A stretch of 53,677 nt of DNA, taken from NCBI GenBank assembly GCA_902800905.1, contig CADCGC010000006.1:1-53677 (forward strand), given 5' to 3'. The notes under the pieces are model-generated. The model was not told where the DNA came from. It saw nothing but the letters and a program-made list of their open reading frames with translations, and made no database searches. The position numbers and the translations under genes are program-made. Below are positions 9,269-17,737 of this stretch, piece by piece. Within the stretch, counting starts at the first letter, position 1. Every line of letters starts with the position of its first letter. The stretch comes from an uncultured Erysipelotrichaceae bacterium (GTDB lineage Bacteria > Bacillota_I > Bacilli_A > RFN20 > CAG-826).

Positions 9269-10461
9269 GGTGTATCTGTTGAATCTTGTTCAGATAATTC
9301 TTCTTGTGCGTCGCTAGCTGCGCCTTCTTCTATAGGAGACGTTTCTTCTTGAGATGCGGCTTCGACATTTTGCTCTTCAGAAGTAGTATCTGCCGATGGT
9401 TCAATAGGAGCTTTTGGCTCTAATTTTTTAGTTTTGTATTTGCGTTCGAGTTTTGCAGCTATGAAGGCAATCGCGATTGAAATAATAACAGAACCGAAAC
9501 TCATTGCAATTCCGACTCCGGCAAGAAGTGTGACGTCAATCATTTCTTTTACGCCAGTATTATCAAAATAGTAGAAAAGCATTGTTGCGCCGATAGCAAA
9601 TCCAATTCCTAGTACATTAAATAAAACGCTATATGGGAATAATCGATCTTTGATCTTTCTTTCTCTAAAGAAATCAAGATAAACGTAAGTATCCAAGAAC
9701 AAACCGACAGCAGCGCAAACAAAGAATAAAATTGTTATTAGCTTTCCAATCATCGCATTGCAGAATCCAACCGAAGACGCAAAGCCAAATAAGAACGAAG
9801 AAACAACCAAGAAGATAAAATGATATCTGTTCTTCTTGATGTTTTCTAAATCCATCACAAGATAATTTTTAAATTGACTTGGTTTCTTGCTTCCTTTTTC
9901 TTTTTTCTCTTCTTGTGGAACATCTACTTTAGTAACTTCTTCTTGCTGTTCTTCTTTTTTCTCTTCAACAACAATAATTTCATCAAACGTGGCGTTTCTG
10001 AAGATGAAGAAAACATTTACGCTTTCATCGTATTCTAAGGAAGTTAATAACTCCTGTAATTCATTTTCATATAGAGGGAATCCGTTTTTTGCTTGATAGA
10101 TTAAGAAGTATGGTTTGAAATCTTTTACAATCTTTAAAAGTTCTTCAGTTTTGTGCTTACTACTCTCAAGGTCTAAGACCTTTATATTCTTTAAAGATGA
10201 AACCCTATTGATTAAATCATTTTTATTTAAGTTCTCTAATGGAAAAGAACACACTAAAGAAGCTGAATCTTTGATATTAACTTGTAAAATAAAAATCTCA
10301 CTAAATTCGATTTTTTCATCATCATCTTTTATAGCAAAAGAAAAAGATGAATAATCCTCTTTTTTTAAAATCTCTTTAAAAGGCGATTTGATTATATCAA
10401 AAGAAGCGAATTGCTCGTTCGTTTCGAATAATAATGTATCTTTGCTAAACAGTTTAATCAT
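9253..10461 (-). CDS. Unrecognised membrane protein with acidic tail
   Basis: I do not recognise the family of this 402-residue protein. Residues 1-165 are soluble and mixed alpha/beta. A very charged Glu/Lys linker (about 166-195, EEKKEEQQEEV type) follows, then four hydrophobic helices (about 213-335), a basic stretch (KLERKYKTKK) and a Glu/Ser/Thr-rich acidic tail of about 55 residues without lysine until its last few residues. The helices are arranged as two hairpins. A membrane-tethered scaffold or envelope-stress function is only a guess. Confidence 0.7.
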   Translation of the reverse strand: MIKLFSKDTLLFETNEQFASFDIIKSPFKEILKKEDYSSFSFAIKDDDEKIEFSEIFILQVNIKDSASLVCSFPLENLNKNDLINRVSSLKNIKVLDLESSKHKTEELLKIVKDFKPYFLIYQAKNGFPLYENELQELLTSLEYDESVNVFFIFRNATFDEIIVVEEKKEEQQEEVTKVDVPQEEKKEKGSKKPSQFKNYLVMDLENIKKNRYHFIFLVVSSFLFGFASSVGFCNAMIGKLITILFFVCAAVGLFLDTYVYLDFFRERKIKDRLFPYSVLFNVLGIGFAIGATMLFYYFDNTGVKEMIDVTLLAGVGIAMSFGSVIISIAIAFIAAKLERKYKTKKLEPKAPIEPSADTTSEEQNVEAASQEETSPIEEGAASDAQEELSEQDSTDTPKEEK

Positions 10462-10528
10462 TGTTGTCTTTGCTTATTGTATCACTTTTTTGAAATACAA
10501 AAAAAGCACAATATAATTAACTATCGTA

Positions 10529-10545
10529 TATAATTGAAATAGGTG
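10529..10545 (+). promoter_or_regulatory. -10 box and ribosome site of the desulfoferrodoxin gene
   Basis: TATAAT (10529-10534) is followed by AGGTGG (10541-10546), which lies 8 nt before ATG 10555. An in-frame GTG at 10543 falls inside the ribosome site, so ATG 10555 is preferred. Confidence 0.6.
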
Positions 10546-10554
10546 GTAAAACAA

Positions 10555-10926
10555 ATGAGATTTTTTAGATGTAAGCATTGCGGGAAAATAATCGCAATTA
10601 TGAACGACAAACTAGTTCCAACAATTTGCTGTGGCGAAAAGATGGAAGAGCTTGAGCCAAACACTCAAGACGGGGCTCATGAGAAGCATATTCCGGTTTA
10701 TAATGTAGAAGGAAATATAGTTCACGTTGTTGTTGGTGAAGTTGAACATCCAATGATGGACGCTCACTACATTGAGTGGATTATGCTCCAAACAAACCTT
10801 GGTAATCAAAGAAAGATTTTAAAACCAGGCGACGCTCCAAAAGCAGACTTTGCTCTTCTTCCTGAAGAAAAGGTAGTTAGAGTGCTTGAATATTGTAACC
10901 TCCATGGCCTTTACGCGACAAAATAA
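10555..10926 (+). CDS. dfx: Desulfoferrodoxin (superoxide reductase, 2Fe type)
   Basis: This enzyme reduces superoxide to hydrogen peroxide without making oxygen, a typical defence of anaerobes. Both metal centres are visible. The N-terminal desulforedoxin domain has C6, C9 and the pair C25-C26 for Fe(Cys)4. The catalytic centre has the EKH motif (E43-H45), the His residues of EHPMMDAHY, and the C...H pair in CNLHG near the C-terminus. The length (124 residues) is normal. The gene is single, with its own -10 box and a strong terminator after it. Electron donors such as rubredoxin are not in the window. Confidence 0.95.
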   Translation: MRFFRCKHCGKIIAIMNDKLVPTICCGEKMEELEPNTQDGAHEKHIPVYNVEGNIVHVVVGEVEHPMMDAHYIEWIMLQTNLGNQRKILKPGDAPKADFALLPEEKVVRVLEYCNLHGLYATK

Positions 10927-10965
10927 CTGGTTTCTTATATCATAATTCAACAAAATATCACGATT

Positions 10966-10995
10966 AGACACTCTTTAATTTGAGTGTCTTTTTTT
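10966..10995 (+). terminator. Rho-independent terminator after desulfoferrodoxin
   Basis: AGACACTC (10966-10973) pairs perfectly with GAGTGTCT (10982-10989) and is followed by a run of T to 10995. Confidence 0.9.
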
Positions 10996-11020
10996 GACTT
11001 TTACTCCTCGTGCATATAAT
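10994..11020 (+). promoter_or_regulatory. Promoter of the lipoprotein gene
   Basis: TTGACT (10994-10999) and TATAAT (11015-11020) are separated by 15 bp, somewhat short. AGGCGG at 11033-11038 lies 7 nt before ATG 11046. Confidence 0.55.
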
Positions 11021-11045
11021 ATATGTATGTATAGGCGGTATGCAT

Positions 11046-12668
11046 ATGAGAAAGACGACTAAATTATTTTTTCTTCCTTTAATGGCAATGATGTTGACAT
11101 CATGTGACATTTTAGGTGCGATTAGAGGTATTACTGGTTTAAAACCGAAATACGAAAACTACGAAGAGTTTTTTGCTGAGGCAATGCACTTTAAAAGTGG
11201 AACAACTTTTGATTTAGTCATGAAGAATATCAACAAAGAATTAAGATATTGGACTAGACATACATCTCAATATTCTTCAACTAAATATTCAATTGTTGAA
11301 GCTCCATTTTTTGAAACAATCAATGAATACAGTGATCACTATACTATTTATTTAACAAATCACGACAATATTACAGTTCAAAAAGAAGCAAAACAAGACG
11401 GTTCAATTATTGAAGTACACACGAATGGTGTGCCAATGCTTGTTGATGGAGAAAATCATAAGTGGCGTTATGGTGATACCACTAAAGATGAGAAACATTT
11501 AGATGATAATTCTAAAGCTTCTGTTAATATTTACGCTGATGAAAATGGTTATCTTGTTGTTTCTAACAGTAATTCAATCTTCTATTTAACTAAAGACTTA
11601 AAGAAGGTCTATTTTAACGATAGCAACACAAGAACCTTCCGTTATATGACCGATAAAGATGAATATGATAGTGTTCAAGTTCCTGAAAGCGATGCTTTAA
11701 CCGCTGCACTTGATGCTTCTAAAAATAGTAGACCACTTTTAACGTTACCAAAACCAAATAACGATAGTTTACTTGATAAGAACAAATATTGGTATGGTTA
11801 TGACTATAGAAATATTGATTTATTTGGTGAAGTTGATCCTAAGAAAGAAGATTATATCACTGGATATAATTTGTATTTCCCAGGCATTGAAGCTTACACA
11901 TATAGTGAGCAATTAAAACAACAAGGTTGGACAATCCATCGTGCAAACGATGAAGACCTTATTGCAACTACTTCACAAAAATATGATTCATATTGGGTAG
12001 CAGTGGATGAAGCCGAACAATATAAAATTATTATTCATGATTTCCAATCTTTGTATGTTGATGTAAATGCGATATTTACTGATGGACCATCTCATTCAAC
12101 TAGAGTTGAAATTAATCGTCTTGGTGGAATTGAAATGGCCGTTGCGGGTAGAAAAACAACTAAAACAGATTGGACTGACCGTGAAAAAAGAACAATGAGA
12201 AAATGGTATGACTTAGATGTTGAATTACCATTTGTGGCATTAAGTGATAGTTATAGTGTCCCACTCACAAATAGCACAGCATATTCTGGCTTATATAGTA
12301 ATTTAGTTGAACTTGGTGTTAAATGTTATAACATTTATGACAACCAATACAAATATCTTCTTGATGGATATGGCGAAGTTTTAGAAGCAAATGGTTTCAG
12401 CAAATTTGAAATGCCAGCCTCAGTTAACCCAGATGATTACAGTACTGTTTACGAATGGTATAAAGTTGAAAATCACAAACTATATAATTCTTATGTCAAT
12501 TATGACAAGGATGTCGCGGTGAGATTCTATTTTGATGTTTCTTTAGGAAACGTTATTAGATTCTTTAGAATATCAACAATGACTGCGTGGGATCCTGCTA
12601 GAGACCCAGACACAACTGACTATGACAAATTAGAAGACCCATATATCACAGTTAACCCAGATGAATAA
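11046..12668 (+). CDS. Large secreted lipoprotein of unknown function
   Basis: The N-terminus is a lipoprotein signal peptide: MRKTTK, a hydrophobic stretch rich in Leu/Met, then the lipobox LTSC about 18 residues in. The mature part, about 520 residues, is rich in Tyr, Asp and Asn with several aromatic beta-strand-like stretches and no domain I recognise. ATG 11046 fits the ribosome site best; ATG 11040 and GTG 11010 are in frame but too close to or upstream of it. The 8-nt overlap with the PHP phosphatase gene indicates co-transcription. Lgt encoded at 29070 could lipidate it. Confidence 0.85.
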   Translation: MRKTTKLFFLPLMAMMLTSCDILGAIRGITGLKPKYENYEEFFAEAMHFKSGTTFDLVMKNINKELRYWTRHTSQYSSTKYSIVEAPFFETINEYSDHYTIYLTNHDNITVQKEAKQDGSIIEVHTNGVPMLVDGENHKWRYGDTTKDEKHLDDNSKASVNIYADENGYLVVSNSNSIFYLTKDLKKVYFNDSNTRTFRYMTDKDEYDSVQVPESDALTAALDASKNSRPLLTLPKPNNDSLLDKNKYWYGYDYRNIDLFGEVDPKKEDYITGYNLYFPGIEAYTYSEQLKQQGWTIHRANDEDLIATTSQKYDSYWVAVDEAEQYKIIIHDFQSLYVDVNAIFTDGPSHSTRVEINRLGGIEMAVAGRKTTKTDWTDREKRTMRKWYDLDVELPFVALSDSYSVPLTNSTAYSGLYSNLVELGVKCYNIYDNQYKYLLDGYGEVLEANGFSKFEMPASVNPDDYSTVYEWYKVENHKLYNSYVNYDKDVAVRFYFDVSLGNVIRFFRISTMTAWDPARDPDTTDYDKLEDPYITVNPDE

Positions 12669-13509
12669 ATTTAATTATTCTTTTCACTCTCATACTTTTC
12701 GTTGTGGCCATGCGAGTGGCGATATTGAAGATTATGTTATGGAAGCAATTCATAACAACTTTAAGATTTTAGGAGTATCAGATCATGTCTTTCTTCCTGG
12801 AATTTCTCAACCTGGAATGAGGGGCGAATTTTCATTATTAGAGAACTACTTAGAAACATTCAATTCGGTTCAAAAAACATATAAGAACTTCATTGAATTG
12901 CATTTAGGATTTGAATGTGAGTATATTCCAATTTATATGAATTACTATCGTTATTTGCTTGAAAGTAATAAGGTTGAATTTCTCATTTGCGGTCAACATT
13001 GCTCGTTTGATAACGATAGGAATTACATAGGGTATTTTAATTATTCTTCTCTTGATAACTATGAAGGAATTGAAAAATATAAAAGTGATGTGATTGAGGC
13101 GATGAAAAGCGGAATTTTCTTTTATATTGCTCATCCTGACTTATTTATGTATACAGTTACAAAGATTACGCCGGAGATAGAAAAGATAGTAAACGAAATA
13201 GTGGATGCTTCAATTAAATATGATATTCCTTTAGAAATGAATATTTCTGGATTTGGAAGATTATCCATTGATGCAGAACATGGCACTCTTGGATATCCAA
13301 ACGAATACTTTTGGAAGACGGCTTCACAAAAAGGAGCAAAAGTCATTTTTGGTGGCGACTATCATAGCCCAGAAGCGTTTAATAACCAACATTTTGAAAA
13401 TCTTTTTAATATACTAATTAAAAAATCAGGCACAACCTTTGTTGATGAAAAAGTAGAGTTTGAAAGATATAAAATCAAATTACAAGAACTATTAAATAAT
13501 CAAAAATAA
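12661..13509 (+). CDS. PHP-domain phosphatase, histidinol-phosphatase family
   Basis: This is a 282-residue single-domain PHP hydrolase. The metal-binding motifs are HSHTFRCGHASG at residues 9-20, the DHVF motif near residue 41, the ECEY and GQHCS segments, the IAHPD motif near residue 156 and the late GGDYHSP motif. Such proteins are often annotated HisK-like histidinol-phosphatases, but no histidine biosynthesis gene is nearby and the neighbour is a lipoprotein, so the actual phosphoester substrate is open. The start lies inside the end of the lipoprotein gene. Confidence 0.85.
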   Translation: MNKFNYSFHSHTFRCGHASGDIEDYVMEAIHNNFKILGVSDHVFLPGISQPGMRGEFSLLENYLETFNSVQKTYKNFIELHLGFECEYIPIYMNYYRYLLESNKVEFLICGQHCSFDNDRNYIGYFNYSSLDNYEGIEKYKSDVIEAMKSGIFFYIAHPDLFMYTVTKITPEIEKIVNEIVDASIKYDIPLEMNISGFGRLSIDAEHGTLGYPNEYFWKTASQKGAKVIFGGDYHSPEAFNNQHFENLFNILIKKSGTTFVDEKVEFERYKIKLQELLNNQK

Positions 13510-13610
13510 AAGCGCTTTCCTATCTGCGCCACACAATTGTCTTTACCGTCTTCAATTAAGACATCTATTTCCAATCTATTTCCAACGCCTCTTCTACTTA
13601 AGAGACGCAC
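13500..13610 (-). other. Possible 36-codon ORF or gene remnant downstream of tRNA-Met
   Basis: On the minus strand a GTG at 13610 opens 36 codons ending with TGA at 13500-13502, overlapping the last bases of the PHP gene. The translation contains GNRLEIDVLIEDGKDNC, which reads like real protein, but there is no ribosome site and no family I can name. It could be the leftover tail of a larger gene. Apart from this and the 11-bp tandem repeat, I see nothing else in 13510-13619. Confidence 0.2.
13563..13584. repeat. Tandem 11-bp direct repeat
   Basis: ATCTATTTCCA occurs twice head to tail, at 13563-13573 and 13574-13584, between the PHP gene and tRNA-Met. Confidence 0.8.
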
Positions 13611-13619
13611 TTAACTTTT

Positions 13620-13696
13620 TGGTAGCTGAGGACGGATTTGAACCGCCGACCTTGAAGGTATGAACTTCCTGCTCTAGCCAACTGAGCTACTCAGCC
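13620..13696 (-). tRNA. tRNA-Met (CAT), elongator type
   Basis: The 77-nt gene includes an encoded CCA. The acceptor pairs GGCTGAG with CTCAGCT and the T stem is GGCGG/CCGTC. The anticodon loop is TTCATAC. Elongator rather than initiator type is supported by the paired first base (G-U) and the GCTACCA 3' end typical of Bacillus elongator tRNA-Met. The outermost anticodon-stem pair is a G-A mismatch. Confidence 0.92.
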
Positions 13697-13703
13697 AAAT
13701 GAA

Positions 13704-13779
13704 TGGTGGATCTAAAGAGACTCGAACTCTCGACCCCCTGAATGCAAATCAGGTGCTCTCCCAACTGAGCTATAGACCC
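13704..13779 (-). tRNA. tRNA-Ala (TGC)
   Basis: The 76-nt gene includes an encoded CCA. The acceptor pairs GGGTCTA with TAGATCC and includes the G3-U70 pair that marks alanine tRNAs. The anticodon stem is CCTGA/TCAGG with loop TTTGCAT, and the T stem is GAGAG/CTCTT. It is transcribed first, ahead of tRNA-Met, from the promoter at 13815-13843. Confidence 0.97.
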
Positions 13780-13783
13780 ATTC

Positions 13784-13808
13784 TGCAGGTTTCTAGTTGA
13801 AACTTGCA
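13784..13808 (-). other. Leader hairpin of the tRNA-Ala/tRNA-Met transcript
   Basis: TGCAGGTTTC (13784-13793) and GAAACTTGCA (13799-13808) form a 10-bp stem with one wobble between the promoter and tRNA-Ala. It may guide 5' processing. Confidence 0.4.
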
Positions 13809-13814
13809 AGATAG

Positions 13815-13843
13815 ATTATATACATTTAATGATTTTATGACAA
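13815..13843 (-). promoter_or_regulatory. Promoter of the tRNA pair
   Basis: On the minus strand, TTGTCA (13838-13843) and TATAAT (13815-13820) are separated by exactly 17 bp. This is one of the best promoter matches in the window. Confidence 0.85.
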
Positions 13844-13871
13844 TAATTTTTAATTATTTATGTTTTTCGTG

Positions 13872-13877
13872 TATAAT
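13872..13877 (+). promoter_or_regulatory. -10 box of the SRP RNA gene
   Basis: TATAAT, preceded by TG, lies 4-7 nt before the RNA 5' end. The -35 is weak. It diverges from the tRNA promoter. Confidence 0.7.
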
Positions 13878-13880
13878 AAC

Positions 13881-13968
13881 CATGCCGTCGCGATGGTTAA
13901 CTATGAACCAGGTCAGGACAGGAATGTAGCAGCCTTAAATAACTTATCCATGTGCGGCGGTTTTGTTT
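13881..13968 (+). ncRNA. ffs: Signal recognition particle 4.5S RNA, small bacterial type
   Basis: This is the RNA scaffold that binds Ffh for co-translational membrane targeting. The terminal helix pairs CCGTCGCGATGG (13885-13896) with 13948-13960. The conserved Ffh-binding region reads GAACCAGGTCAGG, then a GGAA tetraloop closed by ACA/TGT (13918-13927), then AGCAGCC. The GC-rich 3' arm followed by TTTTGTTTT probably terminates the RNA. There is no Alu domain, so it is the short form. The tadA start codon follows within 2 nt of the T tract, preserving the ffs-tadA neighbourhood seen in Bacilli. Confidence 0.95.
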
Positions 13969-13969
13969 T

Positions 13970-14431
13970 ATGAAGAAAAATACACCTGAATTCTTTATGT
14001 CTAAAGCCTTAAAAGAGGCTTTTAAAGCTTCGTTAATCGACGAAGTTCCTATTGGGTGCGTCATTGTTAAAGATAATAAAATCGTCGCTAGAGGACACAA
14101 TAAAAGAGAAAACAAGTTGGACGTGACGTCTCATGCGGAGATGGAGGCAATTAGGAAAGCCAACAAGAAACTTAAAAACTGGAGACTTGTTGACTGTGAC
14201 TTATATGTAACAATTGAACCGTGTATCATGTGTATGGGCGCTATATATCAATCTCATATAAGAAAAGTATATTATGGTGCACCAGATCCAAAAGGTGGTG
14301 CAGTTTCTTCTTCAATTAACTTTAACGAAATAAAAAACCTGAATCACTATCCAGAAATTGAAGGTGGTGTGCTTCAGGAAGAATGTTCACAAATAATCAA
14401 AGACTATTTCAAAAACAAAAGAAAGAAATAA
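13970..14431 (+). CDS. tadA: tRNA-specific adenosine deaminase
   Basis: TadA converts adenosine 34 to inosine in tRNA-Arg(ACG). The zinc/catalytic motifs HAE (in TSHAEMEAI) and PCIMC are in order, and the family motif YYGAPDPKGGA is present. The N-terminal FFMSKALKEAF helix argues for ATG 13970; an upstream ATG at 13952 lies inside the SRP RNA helix. At 153 residues the length is normal. There is no Shine-Dalgarno sequence, because the SRP RNA terminator occupies that space. Read-through from ffs or a hidden promoter must drive it. Confidence 0.94.
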   Translation: MKKNTPEFFMSKALKEAFKASLIDEVPIGCVIVKDNKIVARGHNKRENKLDVTSHAEMEAIRKANKKLKNWRLVDCDLYVTIEPCIMCMGAIYQSHIRKVYYGAPDPKGGAVSSSINFNEIKNLNHYPEIEGGVLQEECSQIIKDYFKNKRKK

Positions 14432-14439
14432 TATTCGTA

Positions 14440-14457
14440 AAATTATTCGAATAATTT
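14440..14457. promoter_or_regulatory. 18-bp perfect palindrome upstream of a toxin-antitoxin pair
   Basis: AAATTATTC and GAATAATTT are perfect inverted halves, 56 bp before the antitoxin ATG. Phd/YefM-family antitoxins bind such palindromes to repress their own operon, so this is a good operator candidate. It could also be part of the tadA terminator. Confidence 0.55.
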
Positions 14458-14512
14458 GTAGAAACTATTTTGTCTTTTTGTTATATTAAAAATAGCAAAA
14501 GGAGGATTAAAT

Positions 14513-14785
14513 ATGCCAACAATTATTCCTGTATCAGAATTAAGAAATTATGGATCGGTTTTGGAAAAAGTAAAAGAAGGTGAACCGATATATTTAACCA
14601 AAAACGGTCGTGGAGAATACACGATTAGAAAAATAGAGGACGAAGAAAGAATCCAAGAAACAATGGCGGCTATTTTGCTCCTTTCAGAAATTGTAAAAGG
14701 CATCAGGTCAGCAGAAGAAAGCGGGTATGTCACAAGTGATGACATGTTAGCTCATTTTAAAGCTCGAGGAATCAACATAGGATGA
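14513..14785 (+). CDS. Phd/YefM-family antitoxin
   Basis: The 90-residue protein has the Phd/YefM N-terminal DNA-binding pattern: IIPVSELRNYGSVLEKVKEGEPIYLTKNGRG. A helical C-terminal half would wrap the toxin. An AAAGGAGG site lies 8 nt upstream of the ATG. The stop codon overlaps the toxin ATG by 4 nt, the standard layout for co-translated toxin-antitoxin pairs. Confidence 0.92.
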   Translation: MPTIIPVSELRNYGSVLEKVKEGEPIYLTKNGRGEYTIRKIEDEERIQETMAAILLLSEIVKGIRSAEESGYVTSDDMLAHFKARGINIG

Positions 14786-15090
14786 ACGCCAATGTTGAAT
14801 ACACCCCTCAGGCAATCGTTGATTTAGATAATGTTTATGATGGGGTACTAGAAGCATCGTGTGATAAAAAAACAGCAGATAAATATTTATCTGATTTGAT
14901 AAATGAAATTGATAAAAAAAGAGTCTTTCCATTATCAACTCCTGTTTTTGACTTTTATGATTTAATGCTTAATATTCATCATTTTACATTTAAAGCATAT
15001 GTTATATTTTATAAATTCGAGAACAATTGCATTAAAGTGCTGAGGGTTCTGCCATCTAAGATGGACTATATGAAAAAGCTTAAATTATAG
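14782..15090 (+). CDS. RelE/ParE-superfamily toxin
   Basis: The 102-residue protein shows the RelE/ParE pattern: an N-terminal strand VEYTPQAIVDLDNVYDGV, the central helices, and the late strands YVIFYKFENNCIKVLRVLPSKMDY. It is either a ribosome-dependent mRNase (RelE-like) or a gyrase poison (ParE-like). The YVIFYKF segment resembles the ParE side, but this is not decisive. It overlaps its antitoxin by 4 nt and converges on the P-type ATPase gene with only 1 nt between stop codons. Confidence 0.9.
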   Translation: MNANVEYTPQAIVDLDNVYDGVLEASCDKKTADKYLSDLINEIDKKRVFPLSTPVFDFYDLMLNIHHFTFKAYVIFYKFENNCIKVLRVLPSKMDYMKKLKL

Positions 15091-15091
15091 A

Positions 15092-17728
15092 CTATTCGTC
15101 TTTGAACTCACGAGGTGAGAACAATAATCTATCAACTAACCAACCGGTTAGTTTTTTATTTCCCAAATAGATTGGATACGCTAAAACGGCGAAAACCGAT
15201 AAGAAGATTCCTTGTTCTAAACTCATCGTGCTATATAAGGCAAATTGAGCGTTAGGACCTAAGTGATTTATTTCATAAACAAAGATATTAACGATTTTAC
15301 TATCTGCTCCATATTTGAGCATATCAGTGCCACTAACGATAAAGAATTCTGGGATAAGATATAAAACAAGAAGAACGAGTCCTAATGTGCATCCAAAGAG
15401 AATCTTTCTAAACTTAGTAAATGGACGGCAGTTTTCAAAGAAAACTATAAACCCAGCAATAGTGACACATAAGCTCATAAGTGGGACCCAACCAAATGAG
15501 ACTATTTCACCATTCTCATTAAATACTGTTTTTAATAAATCTAAATTGTAAGTTCCTGTTTTCGCAATTTGACTAATGATTGTGTATAGCATAATTGCCA
15601 ATACAGGTATAAACATATAGAAACCTGACACAATCGCGGTTTTACTAACATTCTTAAAGAAGTTACCTTTAACTCTTGTTCTATCTGGTTCAAGAGCAAC
15701 GAAGACACTCGCGATACCTGTAATAAAGATATTAACCACTGACATAACGGTTGGTTGAATGATGTGTGCAATACCCAAAAGAATTGGGAGAATGGTTATA
15801 AATAACCATAAGAAATCTTTCATCACGAATAATGATGCAGATCTTTGAATATTATTAACAACACGTCTTCCTTGGAAGACTGCTTCTTTCATGTTTGCGA
15901 AGTTGCTATCTAAAAGAATAAGATTAGCAACGTTTTTAGTGGCAGCCGCTCCATTAGCAAGAGCAATACTACAATCAGCTTGTTTAAACGCTAACAAGTC
16001 ATTTAGACCATCACCTGTGACGCCAGTTACTCTATTATTCTTCTTTAAAATAGCAATGATGTCGGCTTTTTGATCTGGACTAACACGACCGAAAATTGAA
16101 TTATTCATAACGATTGATTCTAAATCATCATTTTCTGTGATTTGGCTCATATCAACACATTTATCCCAATTAGCGATACCTGATTGCTTTGCAATATAAC
16201 TAACAGTGCCGATGTTGTCGCCAGAGATAACTTTGATATCAACATCATTTTCTCTAAACCACTCCATTGTTGGTTTAACTTCTGGTCTAATTGTGTCTCT
16301 AATGATGAACATAGCAACATTTGCTCTATTATTTGGTAACTTTTCATCATCTTTAAATTCGTCATTTATCTTTGATAAAAGAACAACTCTCAAACCGTTT
16401 TGAGCGTATTCGTTAACTCTCTCAAGAATATCCTTGTCTACAGTTAGATATTCTGGAGCGCCTAACGCAAACCAACCGAGTTCTTTAAACTTAACAGCGG
16501 AATATTTTCTGGCGCTTGAGAATTGAATAGTGTTTTCAATAGCATAGTCGCTTTCTCTACTAAAGTAGTTTTCCATCGCAATTGATGTCTGGTTCTTTGA
16601 TTTAAAAGCTGAAAGATATCCGCTTGTAATTTTCTTTAATTCTTCTTCGCTTATTGATTCATCAATAATTTCGAATGATTCAACACTCATTGTGCCATCA
16701 GTAAGAGTGCCGGTTTTATCTAAACATAAAGTGTTAACTCTTGATAAGAGTTCTACTGAATATAAGTTTTGGGCTAATGTTTGACTGCTTGCAAGTTTAA
16801 TAACACCAGTTGTCATAGCTACTGATGCTAGTAATGCCATACCACAAGGAATCATATAGGCAATTGTGACTCCACTATAGAAAATGGAATTGGTCATAAT
16901 TGTTTCTTGACCCCAGAAAGTCGGGAAGATTGGCAATCTCTCTGCTTCGGCTAATAGTTGATTAGCGTTGATACCTTGAATTGTCTCATTAGCGAAAACG
17001 ATAAAGGCTAAAGGAATAGCGATGAACGCCATAGCTTTAATAATCTTATTGATAGCGATCATCAATCTTGATTTTGGCTGCTTGCTAGTCTTAGCTTTTT
17101 TCTCAATTGATTGGATATATGTATCGTTTCCAATCTTGTCAGCTTTAATGCAGTTATTGCCTGAAACTACGAAAGAACCTGCGTAAACTGTATCTCCTTT
17201 GCTTTTTTTCACAGGCACGGATTCACCAGTTAATAAGGATTCGTTTATTTCTAAAATATCAGTGTCTAATATGATTCCATCAACTGGAATTTGGTCACCA
17301 GGATAAAGAACGACTACATCATCAAGAACAATTTCGCTTGGAAGGATTTCAATTTCTTTTCCATTTCTTCTAACTTTAGACTTGCTGTCATTTAAGAGTT
17401 TTAGTTTCTCAATCGTGTGTTTTGATTTGCATTCTTGGATAGTGCCAATTAATAAGTTCACAAGAATGATTCCAAGGAACATTAAATTGGTAACAACTTT
17501 AGGTCCTACTAAAAGTAGGAGTAACGCTGCGATAGCGAACATTAAAATGTTAAAGAAAGTAAAGATGTTTCCTAGAATTATTTGAAGATATGTTTTGTTA
17601 GTAGGGTTACTAGAAATATTAACTAACCCCTGTTCGATTCTTTGACTAACAGTTTCTTCATCTAAACCAACATTAAAATCAGGATCTACTCTTTTTATAT
17701 CCTTTATAACTTCGCTATGCCGTTTCAT
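15092..17728 (-). CDS. P-type (HAD-IC) cation-transporting ATPase
   Basis: The 878-residue transporter has the A-domain motif LLTGESVPV, the phosphorylation motif DKTGTLT near residue 335, the hinge TGDGLND, and about ten transmembrane helices with six after the catalytic domain. The membrane motif before the DKTG helix reads IPCGMALL, unlike the CPC of heavy-metal pumps and unlike typical SERCA pumps. The overall layout is closest to the CtpE/Exp7-like group, some members of which move calcium, but the ion is not certain. I use ATG 17728 because TATAAG lies 9 nt upstream; an in-frame ATG at 17746 overlaps the promoter. Confidence 0.9.
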   Translation of the reverse strand: MKRHSEVIKDIKRVDPDFNVGLDEETVSQRIEQGLVNISSNPTNKTYLQIILGNIFTFFNILMFAIAALLLLLVGPKVVTNLMFLGIILVNLLIGTIQECKSKHTIEKLKLLNDSKSKVRRNGKEIEILPSEIVLDDVVVLYPGDQIPVDGIILDTDILEINESLLTGESVPVKKSKGDTVYAGSFVVSGNNCIKADKIGNDTYIQSIEKKAKTSKQPKSRLMIAINKIIKAMAFIAIPLAFIVFANETIQGINANQLLAEAERLPIFPTFWGQETIMTNSIFYSGVTIAYMIPCGMALLASVAMTTGVIKLASSQTLAQNLYSVELLSRVNTLCLDKTGTLTDGTMSVESFEIIDESISEEELKKITSGYLSAFKSKNQTSIAMENYFSRESDYAIENTIQFSSARKYSAVKFKELGWFALGAPEYLTVDKDILERVNEYAQNGLRVVLLSKINDEFKDDEKLPNNRANVAMFIIRDTIRPEVKPTMEWFRENDVDIKVISGDNIGTVSYIAKQSGIANWDKCVDMSQITENDDLESIVMNNSIFGRVSPDQKADIIAILKKNNRVTGVTGDGLNDLLAFKQADCSIALANGAAATKNVANLILLDSNFANMKEAVFQGRRVVNNIQRSASLFVMKDFLWLFITILPILLGIAHIIQPTVMSVVNIFITGIASVFVALEPDRTRVKGNFFKNVSKTAIVSGFYMFIPVLAIMLYTIISQIAKTGTYNLDLLKTVFNENGEIVSFGWVPLMSLCVTIAGFIVFFENCRPFTKFRKILFGCTLGLVLLVLYLIPEFFIVSGTDMLKYGADSKIVNIFVYEINHLGPNAQFALYSTMSLEQGIFLSVFAVLAYPIYLGNKKLTGWLVDRLLFSPREFKDE

Positions 17729-17737
17729 AACTATAAT

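Noticed and set aside
12661..13509. Histidine biosynthesis enzyme HisK
   Set aside because: The PHP motifs match, but no other his gene is present and the gene overlaps a lipoprotein gene, so the pathway assignment is not supported.
13500..13610. Real small protein gene on the minus strand
   Set aside because: It is only 36 codons with a GTG start and no ribosome site, and it overlaps the PHP gene. Listed only as a low-confidence remnant.
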